The notes beneath the pieces were generated by a model. The model was not told the origin of the DNA. It ran no database searches and was given only the letters and a program-made list of their open reading frames with translations. A DNA stretch of 64,000 nt from the NCBI RefSeq assembly GCF_030538695.1, contig NZ_JAUNTN010000013.1:44948-108947 (forward strand). Direction: 5' to 3'. Positions within the stretch are counted from its first letter, which is position 1; each line of letters opens with the position of its first letter. The stretch comes from Paracoccus sp. (in: a-proteobacteria). Lineage in GTDB: Bacteria > Pseudomonadota > Alphaproteobacteria > Rhodobacterales > Rhodobacteraceae. Shown piece by piece: positions 23,597 through 32,607 of this stretch. Both the position numbers and the translations under genes were made by a program.

Positions 23597-26566
23597 TCAG
23601 CTGCCGGTGTTTTGCAGCTTGGGTGTCATCTCCGGGTTAGCCTCATGCTGTGGGCTGCCTTCTGGCACCAGACCATGCGCGCCGACGGCAACCTGATCCG
23701 ACCATGACAGATTCAGATTCTGGTCGATCACCACCAGCCGACCATCATCCAACGCCTGCTTTACCAGCCGCGACAATTCAGCATCCGAAGCGTTGGGATT
23801 GTCCAGCGCGATCTGGCGGCCGACCTCGTTGTTATACAGATCCATGGCCTCGCGCTGCGCGGGGTTGCCGTTGATCATCTCATGCGCGGTGGCGTAATTG
23901 GCGGCCCATTCTGCGCCGAAAGCCTGCGTCATCCGTGCATTCCAGAGCGCGTGGCGATAGGCGTCAACGTGGCCGTCATTCTGCCATTCGGCCGAGGAAC
24001 CGGCGAAGCCTGCGGGCTGATCCACCGCGCCGGGGGCCTCATCCATGACGTTTTTCGTCAGCAAGGCCCAGCGCAACTGGTCAACAGGATTCAGCCGGTC
24101 CAGCATATCGGCCTCGGTCTTGGGCATGTCGCTGCGCTTGAGCTGCCTGATCGCGTCCTGAGCCTTGGCCATGTCGAAATCGCCGGGCAATTTGTCAAGC
24201 AGGCCGTCCAGCCCGTTGACGATCCCTTCCGTCAGCGGGTTTACCACCGACGGCTGCCAGTTTCGGGTGCTGTCATCGGCCCTGACCTGATAATCGTTCA
24301 GGATGCCATTCAGATCACGGCGCCCCGGAATATCGCCCGGTTGGGTCGGCGTGTTGGCCGGGGGTGTGTCTGATGTGACCGGCGGCGGGGTCTGATCCGA
24401 TCCGCTGATTGAGGGCGATTGCGAGGGACCGAATACCCCCGATCCGGTATCGCCGCTGGATTCGGTCTGGACAGAAGGCGTGCCGGGATCGCCGGGAATG
24501 GTCACGACCTCGGGTTCGGGTCCACGGGCGCTGCCGGGAACATAGACCGTATCGCCTTTGAAGATCAGTGATGGGTTTATCAGGTGGTCCTGATTGGCGG
24601 CCAGTGTTTCCTGATAGTCCCAGCCATGTTCCTGCGCCAGATTCCACAAATTGTCATCTTGCTGAACGGTGATCCGGTCCATGCGGTTATATTCGGCGGT
24701 CGGGTTGATACGGCCTTCGCCATCCATCGCACCGGTTGCCGAGGAATGGGCTTGCAGCAAATCCGCCCGCACCCAGCCTGATACCGGTGCATCCTTGCTG
24801 TCGGTGCCGCTGACCTGCATCCATTCCTGACCCTGCGCATCGGTCTGGCGGCTGCCTTCGTCGCGCAGAAAGCTGCCGCTTTGCACCACGCCAAGGCTTT
24901 CGCCTTCGGGGCTGGTGCGGATATGGGCGCCGACATAGGGCTGCACAGCATAGGTCTTGCCGTCATTTTCGGGGGCAGGGGGCAGGCGGGTTTCGGTCTT
25001 GTCCGGGGTGCCTTCGGTGCCGGGTTGGATGGTAACTTTTCGGGTGCTGGTGATGTCATCAACCCCCGTCGCCAGAATAACCGAGGCTTCGATGTCGGCC
25101 ACGGCGGCATCCAGTTTGAACCCCGGCTGAATATCGACGCCGCTGCGTTCGATGGTTTTCAGCTCCAGATCAAGCTGCGCCCCTGCGGTTTCGGCGGCTT
25201 GCTTGAAGTCTCCGGCAAAAAGCTGCTCTGTGGCGTCTTTCAGCTTGCCGGGGTCGTTGATGGTCAGGGTTTCGGTCAGCACCCCGGAATCGCCGCGTGA
25301 TATGTCGTCAAAACCCTGCGTGCGGACCTCAAGATTGTTTTGCAGCGTGATCTTGTCCAGCGTCATCGGGGTGTTGCCGGACAGCGCATCCGCCTCGGGG
25401 AGCGGGCGTCCGCCAACCGAAGTTGTGGGCGTCGAGCCTTTCGGCAGGGTGTAATGCAGGCTGGCCGTCACATTGGCCTGACCCAGTTCCAGCCGGTTGT
25501 CGGCTTTCAGCGTCAGCCCGCCGAAACCGCCGGTCTTGCGGTTCAGGCGCTCCTTGGCTGACAGGCGCAGCCCGCCGCTGACGGAATAGGTCACGCTGCC
25601 GTCCTTGTCGGCGGTCGGCAGTTCCACCCGGCGGGTGATCCGGCGGTTTTCGTCCAGCCGCCCTTCCAGCGCGCCTTCCAGGACTTTCAGATCCCCCTTG
25701 ACCTCGGCGGCCAGACGGCTGCGGCTGCCGATGGTGGTTTCATAGGCGGTCACATGGCTTTGCAGGAAATCCATATCCTCCTGCGTCACCCCGGCGGCGG
25801 TCTTGCCAAGCCAGCCGGGCGTGCCGTCCTTGTGCAGCGGATTGGCGATCGGATTGCTGCCGCTGCCGTTGGCCGCATGATACAGCGTCGATCCGGCGAA
25901 GGGGATCGCGTTTTGCGCCACCATTGCCATGGCATCATCGACCATATCGGCATTTTGCAACCGTTGCAGGGCCTCACCGGCGCGGATGGCGTCCTCCTTG
26001 TTGTCAAAGGTCATTTCGACGACATCAAAGATCTGCCCGCCGATCTCGGCCTTGACATTGACGCCGGGGGAACCGGATGCGCCCCCCTTGCCGCGTCCCA
26101 ACGCATCGGTGCCGGTTTCGCCGGTGGCCGCCAACAGCGACTGTGCATCGTAACGCAGGGTATAGGTGCTGTCGGGCGCATCGCTGTTGCGGGTGATGGT
26201 GGTTTGCCCGCCCATCTGCCCTTTGATGCCAACCTTGCCATATTTCAGGCTGCCCTGAACCTTGGCCTCGCCGGTCATGCGGATGGACAGCGTATCGCCG
26301 GCGCTGTTCAGCTTTTCAACACCTTCGCGGATATTGGCACCGCTCACGATCCCCTGCGCCGCGTCCTTTGCGCCCTCAACCGAGCCGGAACCACCTGCGG
26401 GGCTTTTGCCGGACGTGCCTGAGGTGGTGCTGCCCGAGTTGGTGTTGGCCGAGCCGGTGCCGCTGTTGTTTTTTGGCTGCGGCGGTTGCGGCAGGGTTTT
26501 CAGGGGCAGGGTTGACAGGTTCGGGCGCATCAGACTGGCCACGCCGCTGCGAAGTTTGTTTATCAT
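23597..26566 (-). CDS. Large protein with SH3, LysM and DUF6973-like domains, effector/toxin-like
   Basis: This 989-residue protein uses ATG 26566. The N-terminus lacks a Sec signal and has a Ser/Gly/Thr/Asn-rich stretch at about 30-65, compatible with a type III or other non-Sec substrate. Residues about 90-530 are beta-rich and unrecognised. An SH3-like domain lies at about 538-605 (VGAHIRTSPEGESLGVV) and a LysM domain at about 628-676 (DNLWNLAQEHGWDYQETLAANQ). After a Pro/Ser/Thr linker, residues about 812-955 match the DUF6973 pattern (HVDAYRHALWNARMTQAFG, ATAHEM, MDLYNNEVGRQIA). The conserved His and Asp/Asn suggest an enzymatic head. Envelope targeting is inferred from LysM/SH3. Confidence 0.7.
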   Translation of the reverse strand: MINKLRSGVASLMRPNLSTLPLKTLPQPPQPKNNSGTGSANTNSGSTTSGTSGKSPAGGSGSVEGAKDAAQGIVSGANIREGVEKLNSAGDTLSIRMTGEAKVQGSLKYGKVGIKGQMGGQTTITRNSDAPDSTYTLRYDAQSLLAATGETGTDALGRGKGGASGSPGVNVKAEIGGQIFDVVEMTFDNKEDAIRAGEALQRLQNADMVDDAMAMVAQNAIPFAGSTLYHAANGSGSNPIANPLHKDGTPGWLGKTAAGVTQEDMDFLQSHVTAYETTIGSRSRLAAEVKGDLKVLEGALEGRLDENRRITRRVELPTADKDGSVTYSVSGGLRLSAKERLNRKTGGFGGLTLKADNRLELGQANVTASLHYTLPKGSTPTTSVGGRPLPEADALSGNTPMTLDKITLQNNLEVRTQGFDDISRGDSGVLTETLTINDPGKLKDATEQLFAGDFKQAAETAGAQLDLELKTIERSGVDIQPGFKLDAAVADIEASVILATGVDDITSTRKVTIQPGTEGTPDKTETRLPPAPENDGKTYAVQPYVGAHIRTSPEGESLGVVQSGSFLRDEGSRQTDAQGQEWMQVSGTDSKDAPVSGWVRADLLQAHSSATGAMDGEGRINPTAEYNRMDRITVQQDDNLWNLAQEHGWDYQETLAANQDHLINPSLIFKGDTVYVPGSARGPEPEVVTIPGDPGTPSVQTESSGDTGSGVFGPSQSPSISGSDQTPPPVTSDTPPANTPTQPGDIPGRRDLNGILNDYQVRADDSTRNWQPSVVNPLTEGIVNGLDGLLDKLPGDFDMAKAQDAIRQLKRSDMPKTEADMLDRLNPVDQLRWALLTKNVMDEAPGAVDQPAGFAGSSAEWQNDGHVDAYRHALWNARMTQAFGAEWAANYATAHEMINGNPAQREAMDLYNNEVGRQIALDNPNASDAELSRLVKQALDDGRLVVIDQNLNLSWSDQVAVGAHGLVPEGSPQHEANPEMTPKLQNTGS

Positions 26567-26742
26567 CGTCCGGCTTTCTGGTTGCAAATGTCATCTGGCG
26601 CCATTGGCACCTGCTGTCAGCAACTCTGACCCGGAGATGTAAAAGTTTTACGTCAGGACAGCCCGGTTTTCATTCACGCCACAAATCGGCGGAATATCGC
26701 CAGCCCGGCAGGAAACCGCAGTGATTTCAACAAAAGGGGAAA
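26567..26742. other. Region between tRNA-Thr and the LysM protein gene
   Basis: These 176 bases contain no supported gene. They adjoin the 3' end of tRNA-Thr, where integrative elements often insert. No integrase fragment is visible and I did not find an obvious direct repeat of the tRNA end. Confidence 0.4.
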
Positions 26743-26817
<75 letters not shown>

Positions 26818-26930
26818 GTTGGTGTGGAGGGGCGTTTAACCCCAGTTGCCGGAGGGCGCAAGAGGTCTTTGCAAAAAACATGACAAAGCGGTGCTGGACC
26901 CCGCGTCCTGCCAGCGTTAACAGGGCTTTC

Positions 26931-27095
26931 ATGGATAAAGAAACAACCGATCAGTCCGCGCCCAAACGCAAGAACGCCCCGAACAGCCGTGAGGAGCGGC
27001 TGCGGGCGGCCTTGCGGGCGAATCTGGCGCGGCGCAAGGCGCAGGCGCGGGGGCGGGCTGACGAGGACACGCCGCAGGGCGAGACAGAGGAATAG
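26931..27095 (+). CDS. Small conserved-type basic protein upstream of murA
   Basis: This 54-residue protein starts at ATG 26931 with AGGG 7 bases upstream. It is Lys/Arg-rich, with a central helix SREERLRAALRANLARRKAQA and an acidic end (DEDTPQGETEE). It is 3 bases from murA and so belongs to its transcript. Similar short basic proteins sit before murA in other Rhodobacterales genomes (from memory, not checked). Function unknown. Confidence 0.65.
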   Translation: MDKETTDQSAPKRKNAPNSREERLRAALRANLARRKAQARGRADEDTPQGETEE

Positions 27096-27098
27096 AGC

Positions 27099-28379
27099 AT
27101 GGATCAGATCATCGTTCAGGGCGGCGGCCCGGTTTCCGGTGAAATCCCGATTGCCGGGGCCAAGAACGCTTGCCTGACGCTGATGCCGGCGACGCTTTTG
27201 ACCGATCAGCCGCTGACGCTGACCAATGCGCCGCGGCTGTCCGATATTCGCACCATGACCGAATTGTTGCGCAGCTTCGGGGCCGAGGTCGCCAGCCTGC
27301 AAGACGGGCAGGTGCTGGCCATGTCCAGCCATGACCTGACCAGCCAGCACGCGGATTATGATATTGTGCGCAAGATGCGGGCCAGCAATCTGGTGCTTGG
27401 GCCGCTGCTGGCGCGGTTCCACCGGGCAGAGGTCTCGCTGCCCGGCGGATGCGCGATCGGCGCGCGTCCGATGGATCTGCATATCGAAGGGCTGACCGCG
27501 CTTGGTGCCGAAATCGAGCTGCGTGACGGCTATCTGCACGCCAAGGCACCGGGCGGGCTGAAGGGCGCGCGGTTTGCAATGCGCTTTGCCTCGGTCGGGG
27601 CGACGGAGAATATCGTGATGGCCGCGACATTGGCCAAAGGCACGACGGTTCTTGAAAATGCCGCGCGGGAACCGGAAATCGTCGATCTGGTGCGCTGCCT
27701 GCGGGCGATGGGCGCACAGATCGACGGCGAAGGCACCAGCACCATCACCATTCAGGGGGTCGATTGCCTGCATGGGGCGACGCACCCGGTCGTTACTGAC
27801 CGGATCGAGCTTGGCACCTATATGCTGGCCCCGGCGATCTGTGGTGGCGAGGTCGAATTGCTTGGTGGCAAGATCGAACTGCTGGCGGCCTTTTGCGAAA
27901 AGCTGGATGAGGCCGGGGTCAGCGTCGAGGAAACCCCGCGCGGCATCAAGGTCTCACGCAAGAACGGGCGGGTGAAGGCTGTGGATGTGACCACCGAACC
28001 CTTCCCCGGCTTTCCGACCGACCTGCAAGCGCAGATGATGGCATTGATGTGCACCGCCGAAGGCACCAGCGTGCTGGAGGAAACCATCTTTGAAAACCGT
28101 TTCATGCACGCCCCCGAACTGGCCCGCATGGGCGCGCAGATCGAGGTTCATGGCGGCCATGCCACAGTTCACGGCGTCGAAAAGCTGAAAGGGGCGCGGG
28201 TGATGGCGACCGACCTGCGGGCCTCGGTCAGCCTGATTCTGGCGGGTCTTGCCGCCGAGGGGGAAACCGTGGTCAGCCGCGTTTACCACCTTGATCGTGG
28301 TTACGAGCGTGTCGTGCGCAAGCTGCGCGGCATCGGAGCGCAGATCGAACGGGTCAAGGAAGGCGCGGACCATGACTGA
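27099..28379 (+). CDS. murA: UDP-N-acetylglucosamine 1-carboxyvinyltransferase
   Basis: This 426-residue cytoplasmic enzyme transfers enolpyruvate from phosphoenolpyruvate to UDP-GlcNAc, the first committed step of peptidoglycan synthesis. It begins with [24 protein letters not shown] and carries the catalytic-loop [10 protein letters not shown] (Cys118, equal to Cys115 of E. coli, the fosfomycin target). It ends with the usual [18 protein letters not shown]. Length is normal. Its stop overlaps the DUF2948 gene start by 8 bases. Confidence 0.97.
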   Translation: MDQIIVQGGGPVSGEIPIAGAKNACLTLMPATLLTDQPLTLTNAPRLSDIRTMTELLRSFGAEVASLQDGQVLAMSSHDLTSQHADYDIVRKMRASNLVLGPLLARFHRAEVSLPGGCAIGARPMDLHIEGLTALGAEIELRDGYLHAKAPGGLKGARFAMRFASVGATENIVMAATLAKGTTVLENAAREPEIVDLVRCLRAMGAQIDGEGTSTITIQGVDCLHGATHPVVTDRIELGTYMLAPAICGGEVELLGGKIELLAAFCEKLDEAGVSVEETPRGIKVSRKNGRVKAVDVTTEPFPGFPTDLQAQMMALMCTAEGTSVLEETIFENRFMHAPELARMGAQIEVHGGHATVHGVEKLKGARVMATDLRASVSLILAGLAAEGETVVSRVYHLDRGYERVVRKLRGIGAQIERVKEGADHD

Positions 28380-28845
28380 CGCCAGCTTTCACGACGCCGA
28401 TCCCGCACCGCTGGCCCTGCGCGCCGAGGATACCGAGGATTTGCGTGTTATCGCCACGCTGGCGCAGGACGCGATTCTGACCGTAGGTGATCTGACCTAT
28501 GACCGGCGCGGGCGGCGTTTTTCGGCATTGCTGAACCGCTTTCGCTGGGAAGATGCCGATGCTGCCCGCCGCGAGGATCGCCCCTATGAGCGGGTGCGGG
28601 CGCTGCTGGTGATCTCGGACGTGGTGGCGGTGCGCAGCGACGGGATCGCGCGTGATGACGCCGGGCTGGTGCTGTCGTTGCTGGATCTGGAATGGCAACC
28701 GGGCGAGGATGGCACCGGGCGGCTGATCCTGAACCTCGCGGGTGATGGTGCGATTGCGCTGGATGTCGAATGTCTGTCGGTCGATCTGCGCGACGTGACC
28801 CGGCCCTATGCTGCCGTTTCGGGCCAGATGCCTACGCATGACTGA
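28372..28845 (+). CDS. DUF2948 family protein
   Basis: This 157-residue soluble protein is encoded directly behind murA (8-base overlap). The pattern [29 protein letters not shown] and [13 protein letters not shown] matches DUF2948 proteins, which are typically encoded between murA and hisD in Rhodobacterales. No enzymatic motif is evident. The stop overlaps the start of the following acetyltransferase gene. Function unknown; position suggests co-expression with cell-wall synthesis. Confidence 0.75.
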   Translation: MTDASFHDADPAPLALRAEDTEDLRVIATLAQDAILTVGDLTYDRRGRRFSALLNRFRWEDADAARREDRPYERVRALLVISDVVAVRSDGIARDDAGLVLSLLDLEWQPGEDGTGRLILNLAGDGAIALDVECLSVDLRDVTRPYAAVSGQMPTHD

Positions 28846-29326
28846 CCCGGCCATTCGCCGGCTGACCCCGCAGGATGCCGCTGAATGGCGGGATTTGCGG
28901 CTGGAGATGCTGCGGCTGGCACCGCATGCCTTCTCGTCCCGGCTGGTGGATTGGCAGGATCGTCCGCTGGCCGATTTCGCCGCCCGTCTGGAGCAGGCCC
29001 GTGCCTTTGTCACCGGACCGCAGGGGCAGGCTGGGGAGGGGCAGGCAGGAGCCGTTGCTCTTTGGGAACCCGCGCCGGATGTGCCGCTTACGGCACTGAT
29101 CCTGTCCGTTTACACCCGGCCAGATGCGCGAGGGCAAGGGCTGGCTGGGGCGCTGATCCGCCATATCCTGCAAGACGCGGCACAGGCTGGAATGACCCGC
29201 GCCACGCTGCGGGTGATGCGCGATAATCCGACGGCCCGCCGCCTTTACGAACGGCTTGGTTTTCAGCCCGATCCGGCGACCTCTGATGCCCGCCAGATCG
29301 GGATGATGCGCCCCTTATCCGCGTGA
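28838..29326 (+). CDS. GNAT family N-acetyltransferase
   Basis: This 162-residue protein starts at ATG 28838, overlapping the DUF2948 gene. The GNAT core is visible: the beta4/CoA-binding loop LILSVYTRPDARGQGLAGALIRHIL (R/Q-x-x-G-x-G/A type), followed by RATLRVMRDNPTARRLYERLGFQ. It presumably acetylates a small molecule or protein amine using acetyl-CoA; the substrate cannot be told. It is convergent with the next gene, and the two coding ends overlap by 12 bases. Confidence 0.85.
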   Translation: MTDPAIRRLTPQDAAEWRDLRLEMLRLAPHAFSSRLVDWQDRPLADFAARLEQARAFVTGPQGQAGEGQAGAVALWEPAPDVPLTALILSVYTRPDARGQGLAGALIRHILQDAAQAGMTRATLRVMRDNPTARRLYERLGFQPDPATSDARQIGMMRPLSA

Positions 29327-30100
29327 TTCCGTGCGCAGGCGCCGGATCTGATCGGCATTCAGATAGCCGGTGACACCCAGTTTTCGTGCCGCCTGCCAGC
29401 GAGAGATCGCGCTGCGGGTATTGCGCCCGAACACGCCGTCGGTGCCGCGTGTGTCAAAGCCAAGCAGCGACAGCCGCAACTGGATTTCCCGCCGCTCGGA
29501 TGCGCTGAGGCTCAGCAGTTGTTCCTCAATCTGAGCCCGATTGCTGGTAGCGGGCTGCGGCGTTGTGGTGCCACGACCCCGCGCCTGTTCGTTGATCTGC
29601 CGAATTTGCGCAGCGGTGACATAGCCGGTCTGGTTCAGCTTTTGCGCCTTTTGCCAGTTCTGGATCGCGCTGCGGGTGCGGCTGCCCCACAACCCGTCCG
29701 GCGTCCCGGTGTTGTAACCCAGCCGGTTCAGTTGCGCCTGAACATTGGTGCGCTGCTGCCGGGTCAGGTTCAGCGCCGCCTCGGTCCGGGCTGCCGCCAG
29801 TGCGCTGTTGGCGGATGCCTGCCCCCGGTTGGCGGTGGTGCCGCGGGGATCAAGCCGGTTCAGCGCCTGCTGCGCCTGCGCACGGTAAATGCCATTCGGG
29901 TAACGCGACAGATAGTTGCGGTAAGCGGCGGCGGTATTGGTGTTTTGCGCCTGAATATAGGCGGCCTTGTCCATCTCTTGATTCAGGATGCTGTTGGCTA
30001 CACCGCCCAAAATCCGGCCAATATCATCATTTGCAGAGGCAGCAGGGGGCAGCGCCAAGGCTGCCGAAAGCAGCGTGGCAGACAGGGAAAGCGAACGCAT
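29315..30100 (-). CDS. Exported protein with two peptidoglycan-binding domains
   Basis: This 261-residue protein starts at ATG 30100 with AAAGGAG 7 bases upstream. A Sec signal covers residues 1-23. Two PG_binding_1 domains follow the pattern QAQLNRLGYNTGTPDGLWGSRTRSAIQNWQ (about 108-165) and LRLSLLGFDTRGTDGVFGRNTRSAISRWQ (about 205-258). Residues 45-85 resemble a short helical repeat (AYRNYLSRYPNGIYRAQAQQAL). It probably binds murein in the periplasm. No catalytic domain was seen. Confidence 0.8.
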   Translation of the reverse strand: MRSLSLSATLLSAALALPPAASANDDIGRILGGVANSILNQEMDKAAYIQAQNTNTAAAYRNYLSRYPNGIYRAQAQQALNRLDPRGTTANRGQASANSALAAARTEAALNLTRQQRTNVQAQLNRLGYNTGTPDGLWGSRTRSAIQNWQKAQKLNQTGYVTAAQIRQINEQARGRGTTTPQPATSNRAQIEEQLLSLSASERREIQLRLSLLGFDTRGTDGVFGRNTRSAISRWQAARKLGVTGYLNADQIRRLRTESRG

Positions 30101-30267
30101 ATAATTCTCCTTTGCCTTGGAAACAGGCAGTTCAATGGGACAATGCATACTCATCGGTTTGGTTTCCGACCTCTTTTTCTGCGGGCAAAAAGCCGCCGAA
30201 CCCGGCTGTGGCTTGAGCCGGGCAAAACCAGCCGCTACAACGATTCGACCATAAGGAAAAAGCGCCG

Positions 30268-31581
30268 ATGCCCCGACACCTGACCACCGCTTCCGCAGAT
30301 TTTCCCGATCAGTTCGCCGCCGTTCTGTCTGCCAAGCGCGAGGATGCGGTGGATGTGAATGACACCGTTGCCGCGATTATTGCGGATGTGCGGGCGCGGG
30401 GGGATGCGGCGCTGTGCGATTATACTGCGCGCTTTGACCGGCTGGATCTGATCCCGGACCGGCTGCGGATCAGCGCCGATGAGATCGCGGCGGAAATTGC
30501 CCGCGTCTTGCCTGATGATCGCGCCGCCCTGTCGCTGGCTGCGGCCCGCATCCGTGCCTATCACGCCCGCCAGATGCCCGAGGATGCGCAATGGACAGAC
30601 CCCGAGGGTGCGACCCTTGGCTGGCGCTGGACCCCGGTTGCGGCGGCGGGGCTGTATGTGCCGGGCGGGCAGGCCAGCTATCCGTCCTCGGTGCTGATGA
30701 ATGCGATTCCGGCGCGGGTTGCGGGGGTGGAGCGGCTGGTGGTCTGTGTGCCGACACCGGACGGACAGGTGAACCCGCTGGTGTTGCTGGCCTGTGATCT
30801 GGCCGGGGTGGATGAGGTTTACCGCATCGGCGGGGCGCAGGCGATTGCGGCGCTGGCCTATGGCACCGGCACCATCCGTCCAGTCGATAAGATCACCGGG
30901 CCGGGCAATGCATATGTCGCTGCCGCCAAGCGTCAGGTCTTTGGCCGCGTCGGCATCGACATGATTGCCGGCCCGTCCGAGGTTCTGATTATCGCTGACG
31001 GGGCGCAAAACCCTGACTGGCTGGCGCTGGATCTGATGGCGCAGGCCGAACATGACGCCGACGCTCAGTCGATCCTTGTCACCGATAGCCCCGAGATGGC
31101 CCGCGCCGTCGCAGATGCGGTGGAGCGCCTGATTCCAACCCTGCCGCGTGCCGCGATTGCCGGGGCAAGCTGGCGCGATCACGGCACCATTATCGTGACC
31201 CGCGATCTGGCCGAAGCGGCTGCCCTCTCTGATCGTGTGGCCCCTGAGCATCTGGAACTTTGCGTGGCCGATCCCGAGGCGTTGATGGCGCAGATTCACC
31301 ACGCCGGGGCGATTTTCCTTGGAGCCTATACGCCAGAGGCGGTTGGCGATTACGTCAGCGGCCCGAACCATGTTCTGCCCACGGCGCGTTCGGCACGGTT
31401 TTCCTCCGGCCTGTCGGTGCTGGATTTCCTGAAACGCACCACCATCGCCCGGCTGTCGCCCGGTGCCTTGGCCGAGATCGGCCCTGCCGCTGCCCGTCTG
31501 GCCGACAGCGAAGGGCTTGGCGCTCATGCCGCATCCGTCCGCGCCCGTCTGGACGCATTGAACGAAAAGGCTCGCCCATGA
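30268..31581 (+). CDS. hisD: Histidinol dehydrogenase
   Basis: This 437-residue zinc enzyme oxidises L-histidinol to L-histidine in two NAD-dependent steps, the end of histidine synthesis. Seen are the ADVRARGDAALCDYTARFDR start, the VPGGQASYPSSVLMNAIPA segment, the GPGNAYVAAAKRQVFG block, GPSEVLIIADG and AEHDADAQSIL with the metal/catalytic Gln and His. AAGGAA precedes ATG 30268. It is coupled to the UPF0262 gene by an ATGA overlap. Length is normal. Confidence 0.96.
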   Translation: MPRHLTTASADFPDQFAAVLSAKREDAVDVNDTVAAIIADVRARGDAALCDYTARFDRLDLIPDRLRISADEIAAEIARVLPDDRAALSLAAARIRAYHARQMPEDAQWTDPEGATLGWRWTPVAAAGLYVPGGQASYPSSVLMNAIPARVAGVERLVVCVPTPDGQVNPLVLLACDLAGVDEVYRIGGAQAIAALAYGTGTIRPVDKITGPGNAYVAAAKRQVFGRVGIDMIAGPSEVLIIADGAQNPDWLALDLMAQAEHDADAQSILVTDSPEMARAVADAVERLIPTLPRAAIAGASWRDHGTIIVTRDLAEAAALSDRVAPEHLELCVADPEALMAQIHHAGAIFLGAYTPEAVGDYVSGPNHVLPTARSARFSSGLSVLDFLKRTTIARLSPGALAEIGPAAARLADSEGLGAHAASVRARLDALNEKARP

Positions 31582-32057
31582 ACCGCCTCTGTCGTGTCGA
31601 GATCGACGATTCCGCCCTGCCACCCGCCAGCCCCGAGGTCGAACAGGAACGCCGCGTGGCGATCTTTGATCTGCTGGAGGACAACAGCTTCGACCTGCCC
31701 GCCCGCGATGGCGCGGCGGTTCCGCCGGGGCCTTACGCGCTGAATCTGGCGCTGATCGACGGGCGGCTGGTCTTTGCCGTGGCGCAGGACAGCGGCGATC
31801 GGGTGGGCGAATTTCATATGTCGCTTGGCCCGTTCCGGCAGGTGGTCAAGGATTATTTCCAGATCTGCGAAAGCTATTTTCAGGCCGTCAAGCGCCTGTC
31901 GCCCGCGCAGATTGAGGCCATCGACATGGCCCGGCGCGGTATCCACAACGAAGGCGCCCGCACGCTTCAGGAACGGCTGGAAGGTAAGGCGAGCGTGGAC
32001 ATCGACACCGCCCGCCGCCTGTTTACGTTGATCTGCGCTTTGGTTCCGGTGAAATAG
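31578..32057 (+). CDS. UPF0262 family protein
   Basis: This 159-residue protein has the UPF0262 hallmarks: EQERRVAIFDLLEDNSF near residues 22-38, YALNLALIDGRLVF, and LGPFRQVVKDYFQICESYFQAV in the centre, with AIDMARRGIHNEG. The family is restricted to Alphaproteobacteria and commonly follows hisD. Function unknown. It overlaps hisD by 4 bases and is followed after 1 base by the phosphatase gene. Confidence 0.88.
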   Translation: MNRLCRVEIDDSALPPASPEVEQERRVAIFDLLEDNSFDLPARDGAAVPPGPYALNLALIDGRLVFAVAQDSGDRVGEFHMSLGPFRQVVKDYFQICESYFQAVKRLSPAQIEAIDMARRGIHNEGARTLQERLEGKASVDIDTARRLFTLICALVPVK

Positions 32058-32058
32058 C

Positions 32059-32520
32059 TTGACCGGGCCGATCCCCCATTCGGTGCTGTTCTGCTGCGAT
32101 CACAACGCGATTCGCTCGCCCATGGCCGAGGGGATGATGAAGCAGTTTTATGGCCACGCTGCCTATGTGCAGTCGGCCGGGATCAAGAACGATCTGGAAA
32201 TTGATGGCTTTGCGATTGCCGTTTGCCGCGAAATCGGGGTGGCGCTGGACAATCATCGGGTGCGCTCCTTTGACGAGATGAAAGACTGGGGGGACGACCT
32301 GTCCAGCTTTGATCTGGTGATTGCGCTGTCCCCGGCCAGTCAGCGTTATGCGCTTGATCTTGCAGGCAGCTTTCACATTGATGTGGAATATTGGCCGGTC
32401 CTCGACCCGACCGGAATCGGTGAGGGGCGGGAGGCCCGGCTGACCTCCTATCGCGCCACCCGTGACCAGATCCGGGACCGCCTGCTGGCCCGGTTCGGCC
32501 CAGTGATTGATAAAATTTGA
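32059..32520 (+). CDS. Low-molecular-weight phosphotyrosine phosphatase family protein
   Basis: This 153-residue protein starts at TTG 32059, directly after the UPF0262 stop. The P-loop CDHNAIRS gives the C-X5-R-S motif (Cys13, Arg19) near the N-terminus as in LMW-PTPase and the related arsenate reductases. Near the C-terminus WPVLDPTG supplies the acidic D-P general-acid motif. It probably dephosphorylates phosphotyrosine or a similar substrate; arsenate reduction is less likely without an ars context. The hisD-UPF0262-phosphatase order is usual for the group. Confidence 0.82.
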   Translation: MTGPIPHSVLFCCDHNAIRSPMAEGMMKQFYGHAAYVQSAGIKNDLEIDGFAIAVCREIGVALDNHRVRSFDEMKDWGDDLSSFDLVIALSPASQRYALDLAGSFHIDVEYWPVLDPTGIGEGREARLTSYRATRDQIRDRLLARFGPVIDKI

Positions 32521-32607
32521 AATATTATTTTTGCCGCGATTAACGGTTTCTTGGTTCTTTCCCCTTAATGCTGGCCCAAATGGTGACAGCATAAGGGACT
32601 TTAGACC

